This document shows, piece by piece, positions 28,704 through 37,661 of a stretch of 64,000 bases of DNA. A program made the translations under genes and the position numbers. Position 1 is the stretch's first letter. Every line of letters starts with the position of its first letter. The DNA lies in the NCBI RefSeq assembly GCF_002750855.1, contig NZ_NWUC01000004.1:301948-365947 (forward strand), in the 5' to 3' direction. The DNA comes from Neopararhizobium haloflavum (lineage in GTDB: Bacteria > Pseudomonadota > Alphaproteobacteria > Rhizobiales > Rhizobiaceae). Below the pieces are notes generated by a model. The model ran no database searches and had not been told where the DNA came from. It was given only the letters and a program-made list of their open reading frames with translations.

Positions 28704-29641
28704 GCGAGGGCATATTCAGCGATTTCGACGCGGTAGCACGGGCATTGTGGGGACATCACGACGTCAAGCTCCGTCACCGGCTGCATGAGCGGTCCCTTTT
28801 CTCCGACGCGGCGCTCGGGCGCATCCTGGATGCGATCCCGCCCGGCCAGATGGCGATCAACACCATGGGGCGCACCGGCCATGATGTGCGCAGCTGGTCC
28901 TATTGCGAGCGCGGCGACATGAGCGGCGAAGAGCTCATCAAGGCGGTGAACGCTGGTCGCATCTGGATCAACGTGACCAAGGCAAACGAGATCGTGCCGG
29001 AATTCGGTGCGCTGCTCAGCGAAATGTTCGGCGAGATCGAGGCGAACGTGCCGGATCTCGACGTCATCCGCAAATCCATGGGACTGTTGATCTCCTCGCC
29101 CAATGCGCAGGTGTTCTACCACGCCGACGTGCCGGGACAGTCGCTGTGGCAGATCCGCGGCGAAAAGCGCATCTACATCTATCCCAACCGCGAGCCGTTC
29201 CTTCGGCCGGCGGACCTTGAGAACATCATTCGCGGGCGCACCGAAGAGGAAGTGCCCTACCACGCCTGGTTCGACCGCCACGCCGCGGTCCACGACCTTG
29301 CGCCGGGCGACATGCTGCACTGGCCGCTCAACGGACCGCACCGGGTTGAGAACAAGGACTGCCTGAACATATCGATCACGACGGAACACTGGACGCCGGA
29401 GATCCGCCGCCATTTCGGCGTGCAGTACGGCAACGGGATCCTGCGCTCCGCCGGGCTCGCGCCGCGATCGGCCTCGGTGCACGGCGCTGCCGCCTACGCC
29501 AAATGCGCGCTGGCGGTGGGTTGGCGCCTTTCGGGCCAGCAGAAGCGACAGAGCTTCCGCCGGACGATGAAATACCGGCTGGATTCGCGCGAACCGGGCT
29601 ATCTCGTGCCGATCGGTGGCGCGCTTCAGGCCGGCGAATAG
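28700..29641 (+). CDS. Cupin/JmjC-like Fe(II)-dependent oxygenase candidate
   Basis: A 313-residue protein. After an N-terminal helical part, VFYHADVPGQSLWQIRGEKRIYIYP supplies His141 and Asp143, and GDMLHWPLNGPHRVEN supplies a distal His214, the usual 2-His-1-Asp metal triad of JmjC/cupin_8 oxygenases. The sequence RGEKRIYIYP between them matches the strand pair of that fold. Substrate unknown; position between a GNAT enzyme and a flippase suggests hydroxylation of a surface precursor or of a peptide. Translationally coupled to the upstream gene. Confidence 0.65.
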   Translation: MSEGIFSDFDAVARALWGHHDVKLRHRLHERSLFSDAALGRILDAIPPGQMAINTMGRTGHDVRSWSYCERGDMSGEELIKAVNAGRIWINVTKANEIVPEFGALLSEMFGEIEANVPDLDVIRKSMGLLISSPNAQVFYHADVPGQSLWQIRGEKRIYIYPNREPFLRPADLENIIRGRTEEEVPYHAWFDRHAAVHDLAPGDMLHWPLNGPHRVENKDCLNISITTEHWTPEIRRHFGVQYGNGILRSAGLAPRSASVHGAAAYAKCALAVGWRLSGQQKRQSFRRTMKYRLDSREPGYLVPIGGALQAGE

Positions 29642-29728
29642 GAGCGGGCCATCACCAACGCTGCCACCCATAGCGGGGCCCCTGCGGCCATTGCGACGAA
29701 TGAAGGCACGCGGCGCGGACGCCAGGGC

Positions 29729-31036
29729 GTGACCGTCATCGGCATCCGCGTGGCCTCGGCCGGCCTTGGCCTCATGGCGCAGATCCTCGCCGCGCGCATG
29801 GTCGGCGCAGAAGGTTTCGGGCAATACAGCCTCCTGCTCGTCTGGCTGATGCTGATGGGGCATGGCGCGACGGCCGGCACCAACCAGGTGGTCTGCCGCT
29901 TCCTGGCGCAGTATCTTCACCGCGGACAGGCGGGGGAAGCGGCGGGGCTGATGCGTTTCGTCCTTGCCGTCGTCATGGCCATCGCCGGGCTGGTGGCCGG
30001 TGGCGCGCTCCTGATCACCGCGCTCAACCCGTTCGGTCTAAATCCCGCCTTCCAGATGCTGGCGCTGATGGCGTTCGCCGCCGTGCCGCTCCTGACACTT
30101 CAGGATTTCCTCGAAGGCATCGCACGCGGGATGGACCGGCCGGAGCTCGGCATCGCGCCGGCGTTCCTGCTGCGCCATCTGGCGCTTCTGACCGGCATGT
30201 GCGGGCTCTTCCTCCTCGGCATGGACGCCGACGCGACCCATATCATGGGGCTGACGATCGGCGGGCTTTTCGCCAGCGTCATCATCCAGTACGGGCTTGT
30301 CGCCCGGCCGATCCGCGCGCGCCTTTCAGGTGCCCGCCCGATCTATGCCTGGCGCGTCTGGACGCGCGCGGCGCTGCCGCTCGCCCTGGTCGACACGGCT
30401 CAGGTTCTCTTTCTCAACGCCGACATCCTGGTTCTGGGGCTTTTCGTCGAGCCGGAGCTCGTCGCCTACTATTTCGCTGCCTCGCGTCTGGCGCAGATCC
30501 TCGGCTATGTGCCCTATGGCGTCACCGCCGTGACGGCGCAGCGCTTTGCCGCGCTCGCGGCGCCGAGCGACAGGGCGATGCTGCAGACCCTCATCCATCA
30601 GGTTGCGCTCATCTCCACGACGATCACCCTTGGCGGCATGATCTTCCTGACGGTTTCGGCAGAGCCGCTGTTGGCACTGTTCGGCCCGGATTATGTGGCG
30701 GGCGCGGTTCTGGTGCCGCTGCTGTGTCTCGGTCCGGTGCTGATCTGCCTCTTCGGGCCGGGCGAGGACGTGCTCTCGATGCTGGGCGAAGAGCGGGTCT
30801 GCTCGCTGGCTTTCCTCATCGCGCTGGCCGTCAATGTCGCGCTGAACTTCACTTTGATCGCCTGGCTCGGGCTGGTTGGCGCGGCCATCGCCTCGGCGTG
30901 CGCACTGGCGGTGCGCAGCGCGCTGCTGGCGTTTTTCGCGCGGCGCAGGCTGGGACTGACATTGCCGGCCTTCTTCGCCGCCGGCGCGATCGCAAGCACC
31001 ATCAATGCCACGCGGGGGACGAGAGGGGGAACGTGA
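29729..31036 (+). CDS. Oligosaccharide flippase (Wzx/MATE-like)
   Basis: A 435-residue protein with about 12 membrane segments, belonging to the MOP exporter superfamily. The N-terminus has ILAARMVGAEGFGQYS, the typical Wzx opening with an FG.Y motif, and central loops are short. It would translocate lipid-linked saccharide across the inner membrane. The only in-frame start is GTG 29729; the frame is open back to 29642, so the true N-terminus may be longer with a rare start. It lies between two CelD/BcsL acyltransferase genes, suggesting it flips an acylated glycan. Confidence 0.8.
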   Translation: MTVIGIRVASAGLGLMAQILAARMVGAEGFGQYSLLLVWLMLMGHGATAGTNQVVCRFLAQYLHRGQAGEAAGLMRFVLAVVMAIAGLVAGGALLITALNPFGLNPAFQMLALMAFAAVPLLTLQDFLEGIARGMDRPELGIAPAFLLRHLALLTGMCGLFLLGMDADATHIMGLTIGGLFASVIIQYGLVARPIRARLSGARPIYAWRVWTRAALPLALVDTAQVLFLNADILVLGLFVEPELVAYYFAASRLAQILGYVPYGVTAVTAQRFAALAAPSDRAMLQTLIHQVALISTTITLGGMIFLTVSAEPLLALFGPDYVAGAVLVPLLCLGPVLICLFGPGEDVLSMLGEERVCSLAFLIALAVNVALNFTLIAWLGLVGAAIASACALAVRSALLAFFARRRLGLTLPAFFAAGAIASTINATRGTRGGT

Positions 31037-31037
31037 C

Positions 31038-32234
31038 ATGATCCAGGGCCAGGCCATCGAGCGCGTCAATCACATGCCGCATCCAACTGCCGGCAACGGG
31101 CTTTCGGCAACAATACTCGATGCGGCCGGCATTGCCGCGCTCGATCCCGCGGCCTGGGACCGGCTGGCCAGGGGCAGCCTCGTTTCCAACCCGTTCTACG
31201 GGCGGCAATACATTATGGCCGGGCTCGACACGATCGACGCGGATGGCGGGCTGAGAGCCCTCGCCTTCACCTGTCCGGATGCGGGCCTGGTCGGGCTCTT
31301 CTTCTTCCGCTGGATCGGCGCGGGACCGCTCGCCATGATCCGCTCTGCCGGCAATTGCTATCAGGTCAACGCGGCCCCGCTCGTTGCGGCCTCCCATGCG
31401 CCCCGCGTCGTTTCCGCGTTCGTGGACCGGCTTTGTAACGATCCGTCATTGCTGCGCGCCTGGAGCATGCCGAATATCGATATGTCATCGCCTTTCGCCG
31501 CGCTGCTCAGCGATGCGTGCCGTCAGGCCGGCGTCGTGCTGGAGGAACTGCGTCGCTATGAGCGGCCGGTGCTGCGCCCCATGCCGGGCGGCTTCGACCG
31601 GCATGTCGAGACCGTGCTCTCGCGCAGCCGGTTGAAGGACATCAGACGCAATCTGCGCCGGCTTGGCCAGGCAGGCGCGGTGCGATTCGAGCGGGCGCGC
31701 GCACCGGAACTCGTCAGCCGGCGCGTGGAAGATTTCCTGCGCATCGAGCATACGGGCTGGAAGGGCGAGCGGGGCACATCGTTTCTCTCGCGCGATGATC
31801 ACGCGGCCTTCGCGCGCGCCGCCTTTTCGTCCGGCTCGACGCCGGAGGGCGCGGCCGTGATCGACAGTCTGCTCCTTGATGAGGTTCCCATCGCCGTCAG
31901 CATCAACATCGTCGATGGCCAAAACGTCGTCACGCCGAAATGCGCCTATGACGAGCGCTATCGCAAGTACGGGCCGGGCATGCTGCTTGAGTATCTCGTT
32001 ATCGAGGCATTTCACCAGGAAGAGCGCTGGACGCTGATGGATTCGGCGACGACCATCGACGATCACGTCATCGGCGGGTTCTGGAACGATACGGTGCCGA
32101 TGGCCGATATCGCTCTGGCGCCCGATACCCTGTTCGGTCGCAGCGCACTGGCCGCCAACCGTGCCGGGCTGCTTGCGCAATCGATCGCCGTTTCGATGCG
32201 CAACAAGCTGCGTCAACAGGGCATGCCGATCTGA
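31038..32234 (+). CDS. CelD/BcsL-family GNAT acyltransferase (second copy)
   Basis: A 398-residue relative of the gene at 27435. It has the double-GNAT layout with LARGSLVSNPFYGRQYIMAGL, SRLKDIRRNLRRLGQAGAVRFERA and IEHTGWKGERGTSFL. The later GNAT core has ALNIVDGQNVVTPKCAYDERYRKYGPGMLLEY-like sequence with the substrate-facing YGPG turn. ATG 31038 follows GAGAGGGGGAA and starts two bases after the flippase stop. Probably modifies the same glycan pathway. The acyl group is not predictable. Confidence 0.8.
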   Translation: MIQGQAIERVNHMPHPTAGNGLSATILDAAGIAALDPAAWDRLARGSLVSNPFYGRQYIMAGLDTIDADGGLRALAFTCPDAGLVGLFFFRWIGAGPLAMIRSAGNCYQVNAAPLVAASHAPRVVSAFVDRLCNDPSLLRAWSMPNIDMSSPFAALLSDACRQAGVVLEELRRYERPVLRPMPGGFDRHVETVLSRSRLKDIRRNLRRLGQAGAVRFERARAPELVSRRVEDFLRIEHTGWKGERGTSFLSRDDHAAFARAAFSSGSTPEGAAVIDSLLLDEVPIAVSINIVDGQNVVTPKCAYDERYRKYGPGMLLEYLVIEAFHQEERWTLMDSATTIDDHVIGGFWNDTVPMADIALAPDTLFGRSALAANRAGLLAQSIAVSMRNKLRQQGMPI

Positions 32235-32313
32235 GCCCGGCGTCTTGCGTCTAAATCATGAGTGCGATAGTCCATAAATAAAGGGCAACGCCCGCGATCG
32301 CAATGGACCATGC

Positions 32314-33180
32314 ATGCTCGACGTTCCGCAAAACCATCGGCTGGCACATTGGCTGCAGTGGCAGGCGGCCCACTGGCCCCGTCCACTGGTAACGCTCGGC
32401 GCACTGGAAGATGGCTGGCAAACGGTCGACGCCCTCACCCGCGAAGAGCCGGCGCTCGACCGGCTCCTCGTCGCGCAGGCCATGGGGCGTTCCGGGATCG
32501 ATCGTCGCACACTCGCAGCCTATCTCATCGCACGCCACAGCTATTGCGTGGCGTTCGCGTTCGGGCCGGCCTATCTGCATGGCGGCATTCTTGCCGACGT
32601 TTCGGACCGGTCCATGGCGATACGGCTGACGCCCGACAGCTTCGAAGCGGACGGCAGGCGCATCGAGTATACGGCTGTCTCGCTTCGTTTTCTCAAGAGC
32701 GGCGTTCTCAGCGACGATCCGGTTCTGGAAAGCCGGGATGGTGTCATGCAGGTCGACGACCGCGCTGCGCTGCGCCGGATGGCCTGCCAGCGACTGGAGG
32801 CGCATTTCTCACCACTGATCGACGCCATCGGGGAGATGACGGGGCTGCCGGCTGCGGCGCAGTGGCGCCTCGTTTCCGACTCGGTCGCTGCGGTCTTCCT
32901 CGATATTGGCCAACGTGCCGATGCCGTCGACGCGGCCTGCACGGAAGCGACTGCCATCTTGAAGCAACCTGGATCACCGCTTGCCAATCCGCAGATGCAT
33001 TTCTTCGATCTCGACGTTCCGGGTTCCCCGGGCAACGCGAGCGTCAAACGCCGCTACCGCTCGCGCGGCGGCTGCTGCCGTTACTACAAGACCGACGGCG
33101 GCTCGCTCTGCGCAACCTGTGTGCTGCAAAAGCCCGAGGCGCGCGACGAATTGTTGCGCGCCCAGGCTGCGTCCTCCTGA
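32314..33180 (+). CDS. fhuF: FhuF-like siderophore-iron reductase
   Basis: A 288-residue protein whose C-terminus has Cys254, Cys255, Cys266 and Cys269 in the spacing CC-x10-C-x2-C, the [2Fe-2S] site of FhuF proteins. FhuF reduces ferric siderophores in the cytoplasm to release Fe2+. The N-terminal part carries AYLIARHSYCVAFAFGPAYLHGG. The gene stands alone on the plus strand with no siderophore receptor or transporter in the window, so any partner is elsewhere. I found no clear iron-regulator box upstream. Confidence 0.8.
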   Translation: MLDVPQNHRLAHWLQWQAAHWPRPLVTLGALEDGWQTVDALTREEPALDRLLVAQAMGRSGIDRRTLAAYLIARHSYCVAFAFGPAYLHGGILADVSDRSMAIRLTPDSFEADGRRIEYTAVSLRFLKSGVLSDDPVLESRDGVMQVDDRAALRRMACQRLEAHFSPLIDAIGEMTGLPAAAQWRLVSDSVAAVFLDIGQRADAVDAACTEATAILKQPGSPLANPQMHFFDLDVPGSPGNASVKRRYRSRGGCCRYYKTDGGSLCATCVLQKPEARDELLRAQAASS

Positions 33181-33244
33181 CGAGCAGGGTATGCCCATCC
33201 TCTTCACCAGCCTCCCGATCGCTTCCTTGTAGAATACATGCGTT

Positions 33245-34144
33245 CTATCGCATCCGATCCAGAAACCGGTAGATCTCGGTGTGGTCGGCGCCCTGCCCCA
33301 ATGCCTCGCTCGCCCGCTTCCAAAGGTCGCTGGCATCGTGAAGACCGGGCATCGGCAGGTCGAGGGCATCGGCCAGATCGGCGGCGGTGCCGACGTCCTT
33401 GGCCATCAGGTCCATCGCGAACCCTGCCTCGCGGAACTTTTCCGACAGGACGAACGGCTTCAGCTTGTTCTCTGTGGAGTTGTTGCGGCCCGTGGACTGG
33501 TTGAGGACATCGACCATGCGCTCCGGATCGAGGCCGAAGGCCTCGCCGACGATGAGCGCCTCGCAAGCCGCAGCAAGGCCGGCGGCGGAAACATAGTTGT
33601 TGAGCGCCTTGAGCGCATGACCCGAGCCGAGCCTCCCGGTGCGGAAGACGCGGCCCATGGCGCCGAGAACCGGGCTCACCCGGTCGAGCACACCGTCGTC
33701 ATCGCCGCCTAGCATGATGGCAAGCTCGGCGGAGACCGCCTTGCGCACACCGCCAGAGACGGGCGCATCGACCAGCGTGACGCCGCGCGCGGCAAGCATT
33801 TCGCCCAGCTCGCGGGTCGCCAGCGGCTCGGACGAACTCATGTCGATGACGACCGCACCGTCCGGCAGGGCCTCGGCAATCCCCCCGTCCAGCACGGCGC
33901 TTCGAACGATCTTGCCGTTCGGCAGCATCGTAATGACGATGGAGGCAATCTCACCAAGGACCCGAGGGTCGGGAGCGACCTTGCAGCCGATCTGCGTCGC
34001 GAGCGTTTCGGCGATGTCCGTGCGCACATCATGGACCACCAGGTCGTGCCCGGCGGCACCGAGCGCTCGCGCCATCGGCGCCCCCATCATGCCAAGGCCG
34101 ACGAACCCGATCGTTTCGGACCTACTTTCCGGCGTGGACATCAT
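33245..34144 (-). CDS. NAD(P)-dependent oxidoreductase, 3-hydroxyisobutyrate dehydrogenase family
   Basis: A 299-residue beta-hydroxyacid dehydrogenase. The Rossmann motif GFVGLGMMGAPMARAL is at the start, the substrate signature DAPVSGGVRKA near the middle, and the catalytic region GSGHALKALNNYVSAAGLAAACEAL follows, with the conserved Lys in LKALNN. It oxidises or reduces a small hydroxy acid. Its start overlaps the carboxymuconolactone decarboxylase gene by 23 bases, and it is the last gene of the GntR operon. The substrate is not known. Confidence 0.85.
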   Translation of the reverse strand: MMSTPESRSETIGFVGLGMMGAPMARALGAAGHDLVVHDVRTDIAETLATQIGCKVAPDPRVLGEIASIVITMLPNGKIVRSAVLDGGIAEALPDGAVVIDMSSSEPLATRELGEMLAARGVTLVDAPVSGGVRKAVSAELAIMLGGDDDGVLDRVSPVLGAMGRVFRTGRLGSGHALKALNNYVSAAGLAAACEALIVGEAFGLDPERMVDVLNQSTGRNNSTENKLKPFVLSEKFREAGFAMDLMAKDVGTAADLADALDLPMPGLHDASDLWKRASEALGQGADHTEIYRFLDRMR

Positions 34145-34505
34145 CGATCACCTGGCGTGCGATTCGGAAGCTGTCGACCATGGCCGGCACACCGCAATAG
34201 ATGCCGACCTGCAGCAGGATTTCCTTGATCTCGTTTTCCGTAAGGCCATTGTTGAGCGCGCCGCGCACATGGGCCGCCAGTTCATGCGGCCGGTTGAGGG
34301 CGCTGATCATGGCAAGATTGATGGTCGAGCGGGTCTTGTGATCGAGCCCCTCGCGGCCCCAGACCTCACCCCAGCAATAGGTCGTGACGAATTCCTGCAG
34401 CTCCTCGGTGAATTCGTTGACGTTGCCCATCGCCTTGTCGACGTAGGCGTCGCCCAGCGTCTTGCGGCGGATCTTCATCCCCTTCTCATATGTTGCCTTG
34501 TCCAT
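34122..34505 (-). CDS. Carboxymuconolactone decarboxylase family protein
   Basis: A 127-residue AhpD-like fold protein. I chose ATG 34505 since AAGGAG ends six bases before it; ATG 34511 leaves no spacing. The sequence EFVTTYCWGEVWGREGLDHKTRSTINLAMISALNRPHELAAHVRGALNNGLTENEIKEILLQVGIYCGVPA matches the 4-carboxymuconolactone decarboxylase (PcaC) pattern closely, including the HVRGALNNG loop. No other beta-ketoadipate genes are nearby, so the substrate may differ. It is sandwiched between overlapping gntR and dehydrogenase genes. Confidence 0.88.
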   Translation of the reverse strand: MDKATYEKGMKIRRKTLGDAYVDKAMGNVNEFTEELQEFVTTYCWGEVWGREGLDHKTRSTINLAMISALNRPHELAAHVRGALNNGLTENEIKEILLQVGIYCGVPAMVDSFRIARQVIDDVHAGK

Positions 34506-35223
34506 CGGCATCTCCTTGATTCCTAATTGCTTGTGATCTTTGGCGTTCTGCGAAACACCGATCCGCCACCGCGGCGGCTCTTTCGACGTGGAGCTCTGCC
34601 AGCCGGCGCGCTTCGACCGGATCACGCCGTTCGACCGCAGCCACGACGGCGGCGATCTCGCGCAGCGTGTCACCGAGACGACCGGCTGCCGACAGCGATA
34701 GCCGGCGAAGCTGGACGATGCGATTGTTGAGCCGGGTGAACATGTCGGCCAAGGTCTGATTGCGACAGCCGGAAAGGAGCCGTTCATAGTAGACATTCTT
34801 GGCGTCGATCAGCCTTTGTGGCGGATCATCCTCGCTCAATGTCTGAAGCCGTGCTGCCGCGGCGAAGAAGGCATCGCGCTGACTAGCGTCGGCACGCTCG
34901 GCAAATTCGGCGCAGGCCAGCCCCTCCAGCGCCGCGCGCACGCGATAAAGATCGCGCGCCGCATCCCGGTCTATGAGCGTCACCTTGGGCCCGCGATGAG
35001 GAACGATGGTGATGAGGCCTTCCGCCGCCAGCGCCTGCAACGCCTCGCGCACGAGGCTTCGACTGACATCGAAGAGCGCGCAGAGCTCGCGTTCGGGCAG
35101 ATGGCGGCCGGGCTCAAGCGTTCCATCGAGGATCGCGTCCCGCATCGCGCCAACGAGGCGAAGGCTCAGCGTCACATCGGTGCGCGAGAGCGCCAGTCTG
35201 GTTTCGGCATGAGGGCGCATCAT
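34486..35223 (-). CDS. GntR-family transcriptional regulator, FCD (FadR) subfamily
   Basis: A 245-residue regulator. The winged helix covers residues about 20-85 (GRHLPERELCALFDVSRSLVREALQALAAEGLITIVPHRG). The all-helical FCD ligand domain follows (VRAALEGLACAEFAERAD, with Asp and later His residues for metal and effector). It heads an operon with the decarboxylase and dehydrogenase genes. A perfect palindromic operator lies 14 bases before its start, indicating autoregulation. The effector is probably the pathway's organic acid. Confidence 0.9.
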   Translation of the reverse strand: MMRPHAETRLALSRTDVTLSLRLVGAMRDAILDGTLEPGRHLPERELCALFDVSRSLVREALQALAAEGLITIVPHRGPKVTLIDRDAARDLYRVRAALEGLACAEFAERADASQRDAFFAAAARLQTLSEDDPPQRLIDAKNVYYERLLSGCRNQTLADMFTRLNNRIVQLRRLSLSAAGRLGDTLREIAAVVAAVERRDPVEARRLAELHVERAAAVADRCFAERQRSQAIRNQGDADGQGNI

Positions 35224-35236
35224 GCCGACAGGTTAT

Positions 35237-35251
35237 GATTGTCTGACAATC
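35237..35251. promoter_or_regulatory. GntR/FCD operator upstream of the catabolic operon
   Basis: GATTGTC-T-GACAATC is a perfect inverted repeat. The core TTGTCTGACAA fits the FCD-type consensus of GT and AC halves three bases apart. It starts 14 bases before the gntR start codon, where a bound repressor would block transcription. Confidence 0.7.
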
Positions 35252-35316
35252 TGTCAATCTGCAATCGACATGCTGCGCCTGGGCAAGGTGCCTCGCCCAG
35301 GCGCTATCTTGCTCGC

Positions 35317-35481
35317 TCAGGCCTCCCGCGAAGGCTGGCCGGCTGCCTGTTCGCAGACTTCCACATGCTTGGCCAACGCCTCGATCGTCATACAGGCGCT
35401 GATCGTACGAATGTCGCGGTTCTGGAACTTCGGCATCTGCTGGAGCTCCTTGAGCCGATCGAGAAGTGCTACCCGGGTCAT
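35317..35481 (-). CDS. Small conserved-looking protein, 54 residues, downstream of minE
   Basis: A short gene reading MTRVALLDRLKELQQMPKF and ending GQPSREA. AAGGAGA lies six bases before its ATG. Residues 5-16 and 24-47 are likely helices, with Cys30 and Cys43. It is cotranscribed in direction with minC-minD-minE, 71 bases after the minE stop. I do not recognise the family. The strong ribosome site and clean codon pattern support it as a real gene. Confidence 0.6.
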   Translation of the reverse strand: MTRVALLDRLKELQQMPKFQNRDIRTISACMTIEALAKHVEVCEQAAGQPSREA

Positions 35482-35552
35482 GCTCGTCTCCTTTCGGGTC
35501 GGGCCGTCAGGCGGTACGGGCGAACCGTCTCGCCGGACAGCGTTCCGATGGG

Positions 35553-35816
35553 TCAGGCCGCGCGCACGCTGGCGTCGAGCGGGATTTCGATATCCACCTC
35601 GAGCGTGGAAACCTGGTCGCCGCGGTCCATCTTCACATTCACCTTGTCGCGGTCGACCTGCACATGCTTGGCGATGACCGCGACGATCTCCTCGCGCAAC
35701 AGCGCCACGAGATCGGAATGACCGACCGACGAGCGCTCATGGGCGAGCAGGATCTGGAGACGCTCACGCGCCTGCGGCGCGGACGTCTTCCGATTGAAAA
35801 AGCCGAAGATGCTCAT
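35553..35816 (-). CDS. minE: Cell division topological specificity factor MinE
   Basis: An 87-residue protein that stimulates MinD ATPase and drives pole-to-pole oscillation of MinCD. It shows the membrane-targeting start [10 protein letters not shown], the MinD-binding helix [13 protein letters not shown] near residues 19-31, and the dimerisation domain [44 protein letters not shown]. Its start overlaps the minD stop by four bases. Confidence 0.96.
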   Translation of the reverse strand: MSIFGFFNRKTSAPQARERLQILLAHERSSVGHSDLVALLREEIVAVIAKHVQVDRDKVNVKMDRGDQVSTLEVDIEIPLDASVRAA

Positions 35817-36628
35817 GCTGCCCTCCGTCCGAAGATCTTGCCGAAGAAACCGCGCTTCTCGCCGGGAACGCTCATCGGGATCTGCTCTCCGGCCAGACGC
35901 TTTGCAGCGTCCATATAGGCCAGTGACGGTGCGCTGCGGGTGTCGGCGAGCGTGACCGGCGATCCGATGTTGGAGGCCCTCAGGACATCCATGCTCTCGG
36001 GGATGATACCGAGCAGCGGGATCGAGAGAATCTCCAGGACGTCGTCGACCTTGAGCATGTCACCACGTTCGGCACGGGCCGGGTCGTAGCGCGTCAGGAG
36101 CAGATGCTTTTCCACCCGCTCGCCGCGCTCGGCACGCGCCGTCTTGGCGTCGAGAAGACCGATGATGCGGTCCGAATCGCGCACCGAGGAGACTTCCGGG
36201 TTCGTGACGACGACTGCGATATCGGCATGGCGCATTGCCAGCGTCGCGCCGCGCTCGATGCCGGCCGGGCTGTCGCAGATGATCCAGTCGAAGGATTTCC
36301 TCAATTCGGCCATGACCGTTTCGACGCCTTCGGAGGTGAGGTTGTCCTTGTCGCGGGTCTGCGAGGCCGGCAGCAGGTGCAGCGTCTCCAGACGCTTGTC
36401 GCGGATCAGCGCCTGGGGCAGCTTGGCATCGCCCTGGATGACGTTGATCAGGTCGTAGACGACGCGGCGCTCGGCGCCCATCACCAGATCGAGATTGCGC
36501 AAACCAACGTCGAAATCGACGACCACGGTCTTTTCGCCGCGCTGCGCGAGTGCAGCGCCGAGCGCGGCAGTCGACGTCGTCTTGCCGACGCCGCCCTTGC
36601 CCGATGTCACCACGATTACTTTTGCCAT
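35813..36628 (-). CDS. minD: Septum-site determining ATPase MinD
   Basis: A 271-residue ParA-type ATPase that binds the membrane and recruits MinC. The deviant Walker [11 protein letters not shown] is at residues 9-18, with [17 protein letters not shown] near 38-54 and the switch DSPAGIERG near 118. The C-terminal [13 protein letters not shown] is the amphipathic membrane helix. ATG 36628 with GGAG upstream is chosen; the frame extends further but without conservation. Confidence 0.97.
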   Translation of the reverse strand: MAKVIVVTSGKGGVGKTTSTAALGAALAQRGEKTVVVDFDVGLRNLDLVMGAERRVVYDLINVIQGDAKLPQALIRDKRLETLHLLPASQTRDKDNLTSEGVETVMAELRKSFDWIICDSPAGIERGATLAMRHADIAVVVTNPEVSSVRDSDRIIGLLDAKTARAERGERVEKHLLLTRYDPARAERGDMLKVDDVLEILSIPLLGIIPESMDVLRASNIGSPVTLADTRSAPSLAYMDAAKRLAGEQIPMSVPGEKRGFFGKIFGRRAA

Positions 36629-36660
36629 CTCGTTCTCCTCGATGCTGGCCGCCCGCCGGC

Positions 36661-37434
36661 TCAGATAAGTGTCTCTGCCATGATCGCGTCGCCGTCGAGC
36701 CAAAGCTGGACGGCCTTGCCGCGCAATTTGGGATCCATGTCGTCGACCATCTTGTAGAGGCCGTCGATCGCCAGAAGCTCGGCCTCGAGCTTGCGGCAGA
36801 AGATGCGCGCCGAGGCGTTGCCCACCGAACCGGCCAATGCCCTGCCCCGCAAGGTGCCATAGACGTGGATCGAGCCGCCGGCGACGATCTCCGCGCCAGA
36901 GGCGACCGAGCCGACGACGGTCACGTCGCCCTCGGGAAATATGACCGACTGGCCGGAGCGCACCGGCTCCTTGATGATGACCGACGGCATGGCGCGCACG
37001 ACCTGAGGTTCGACACGCTGCTTGGGCTCGTCTTCCTTCGCTTCAGCCGGCGAATCAGACGGCTTCGTGGCCGCGGCCGATGCCGCCGCCTCGGCTTCGG
37101 CGTCCGCATCGAAATCGGTCGCCGGGCGCCCGCCGCTCATGGCTGGCGGCATGCCGGGACCAAGCAGCGACAGTCGCGCGCCTTCCACGCCCATGATCCG
37201 GACGCCGCGCTCACTCAGCGCGTCGATCAGTTCCTTCAAGCCCGCCTTGCCGATATCGAGGCCCTCCAGATCGAGGACGATCGGCCGGCCGAGGAAGAAG
37301 CCCGCCGAACGGGCCGCCAGATCATCGAGCCTCGCCAGCCAGCCTTCGAGCGGGTTTTCCGGCGTCAGAACGAGTGCCAGAAAGGAGCGGCCCTTCAGCC
37401 GGATCGGACGCGTATCGGTTAGCACTTTGGTCAT
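36661..37434 (-). CDS. minC: Septum-site determining protein MinC
   Basis: A 257-residue inhibitor of FtsZ assembly. The N-terminal FtsZ-binding domain includes LKGRSFLALVLTPENP and PIVLDLEGLDIG. An Ala/Glu/Pro-rich linker follows (about 125-160). The C-terminal beta-helix domain has VRSGQSVIFPEGDVTVVGSVASGAEIVAGGSIHVYGTLRGRALAG, which binds MinD. First gene of the minCDE operon, with a CtrA-type site 43 bases upstream. Confidence 0.95.
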   Translation of the reverse strand: MTKVLTDTRPIRLKGRSFLALVLTPENPLEGWLARLDDLAARSAGFFLGRPIVLDLEGLDIGKAGLKELIDALSERGVRIMGVEGARLSLLGPGMPPAMSGGRPATDFDADAEAEAAASAAATKPSDSPAEAKEDEPKQRVEPQVVRAMPSVIIKEPVRSGQSVIFPEGDVTVVGSVASGAEIVAGGSIHVYGTLRGRALAGSVGNASARIFCRKLEAELLAIDGLYKMVDDMDPKLRGKAVQLWLDGDAIMAETLI

Positions 37435-37476
37435 CTACGTTAATTTTCCGTTGCTCGATTTCTACAATCGGGGTGG

Positions 37477-37491
37477 TTAACCAATGGTTAA
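37477..37491. promoter_or_regulatory. CtrA-type binding site between minC and the BA14K-type gene
   Basis: TTAA, seven bases, TTAA is a perfect match to the CtrA consensus. It lies 43 bases upstream of minC. In Sinorhizobium the cell-cycle regulator CtrA has been reported to control min genes, which fits. It could also act on the divergent gene at 37662. Confidence 0.65.
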
Positions 37492-37661
37492 TTTCCCTGC
37501 TCGCTACAGTGGCAGGACGTTGAAAATTAGGCGTTCCACCCCTCGACGACAGCGCCGTGCCCGATACCGGGCGGGTCCTTTGCTCCGACCCTGGCAGAAA
37601 ATCTCGGAACCCGAATCACGGGGTCCGCATTCTCTTAACCAAAGGGAAAAGGATCGCGCTC

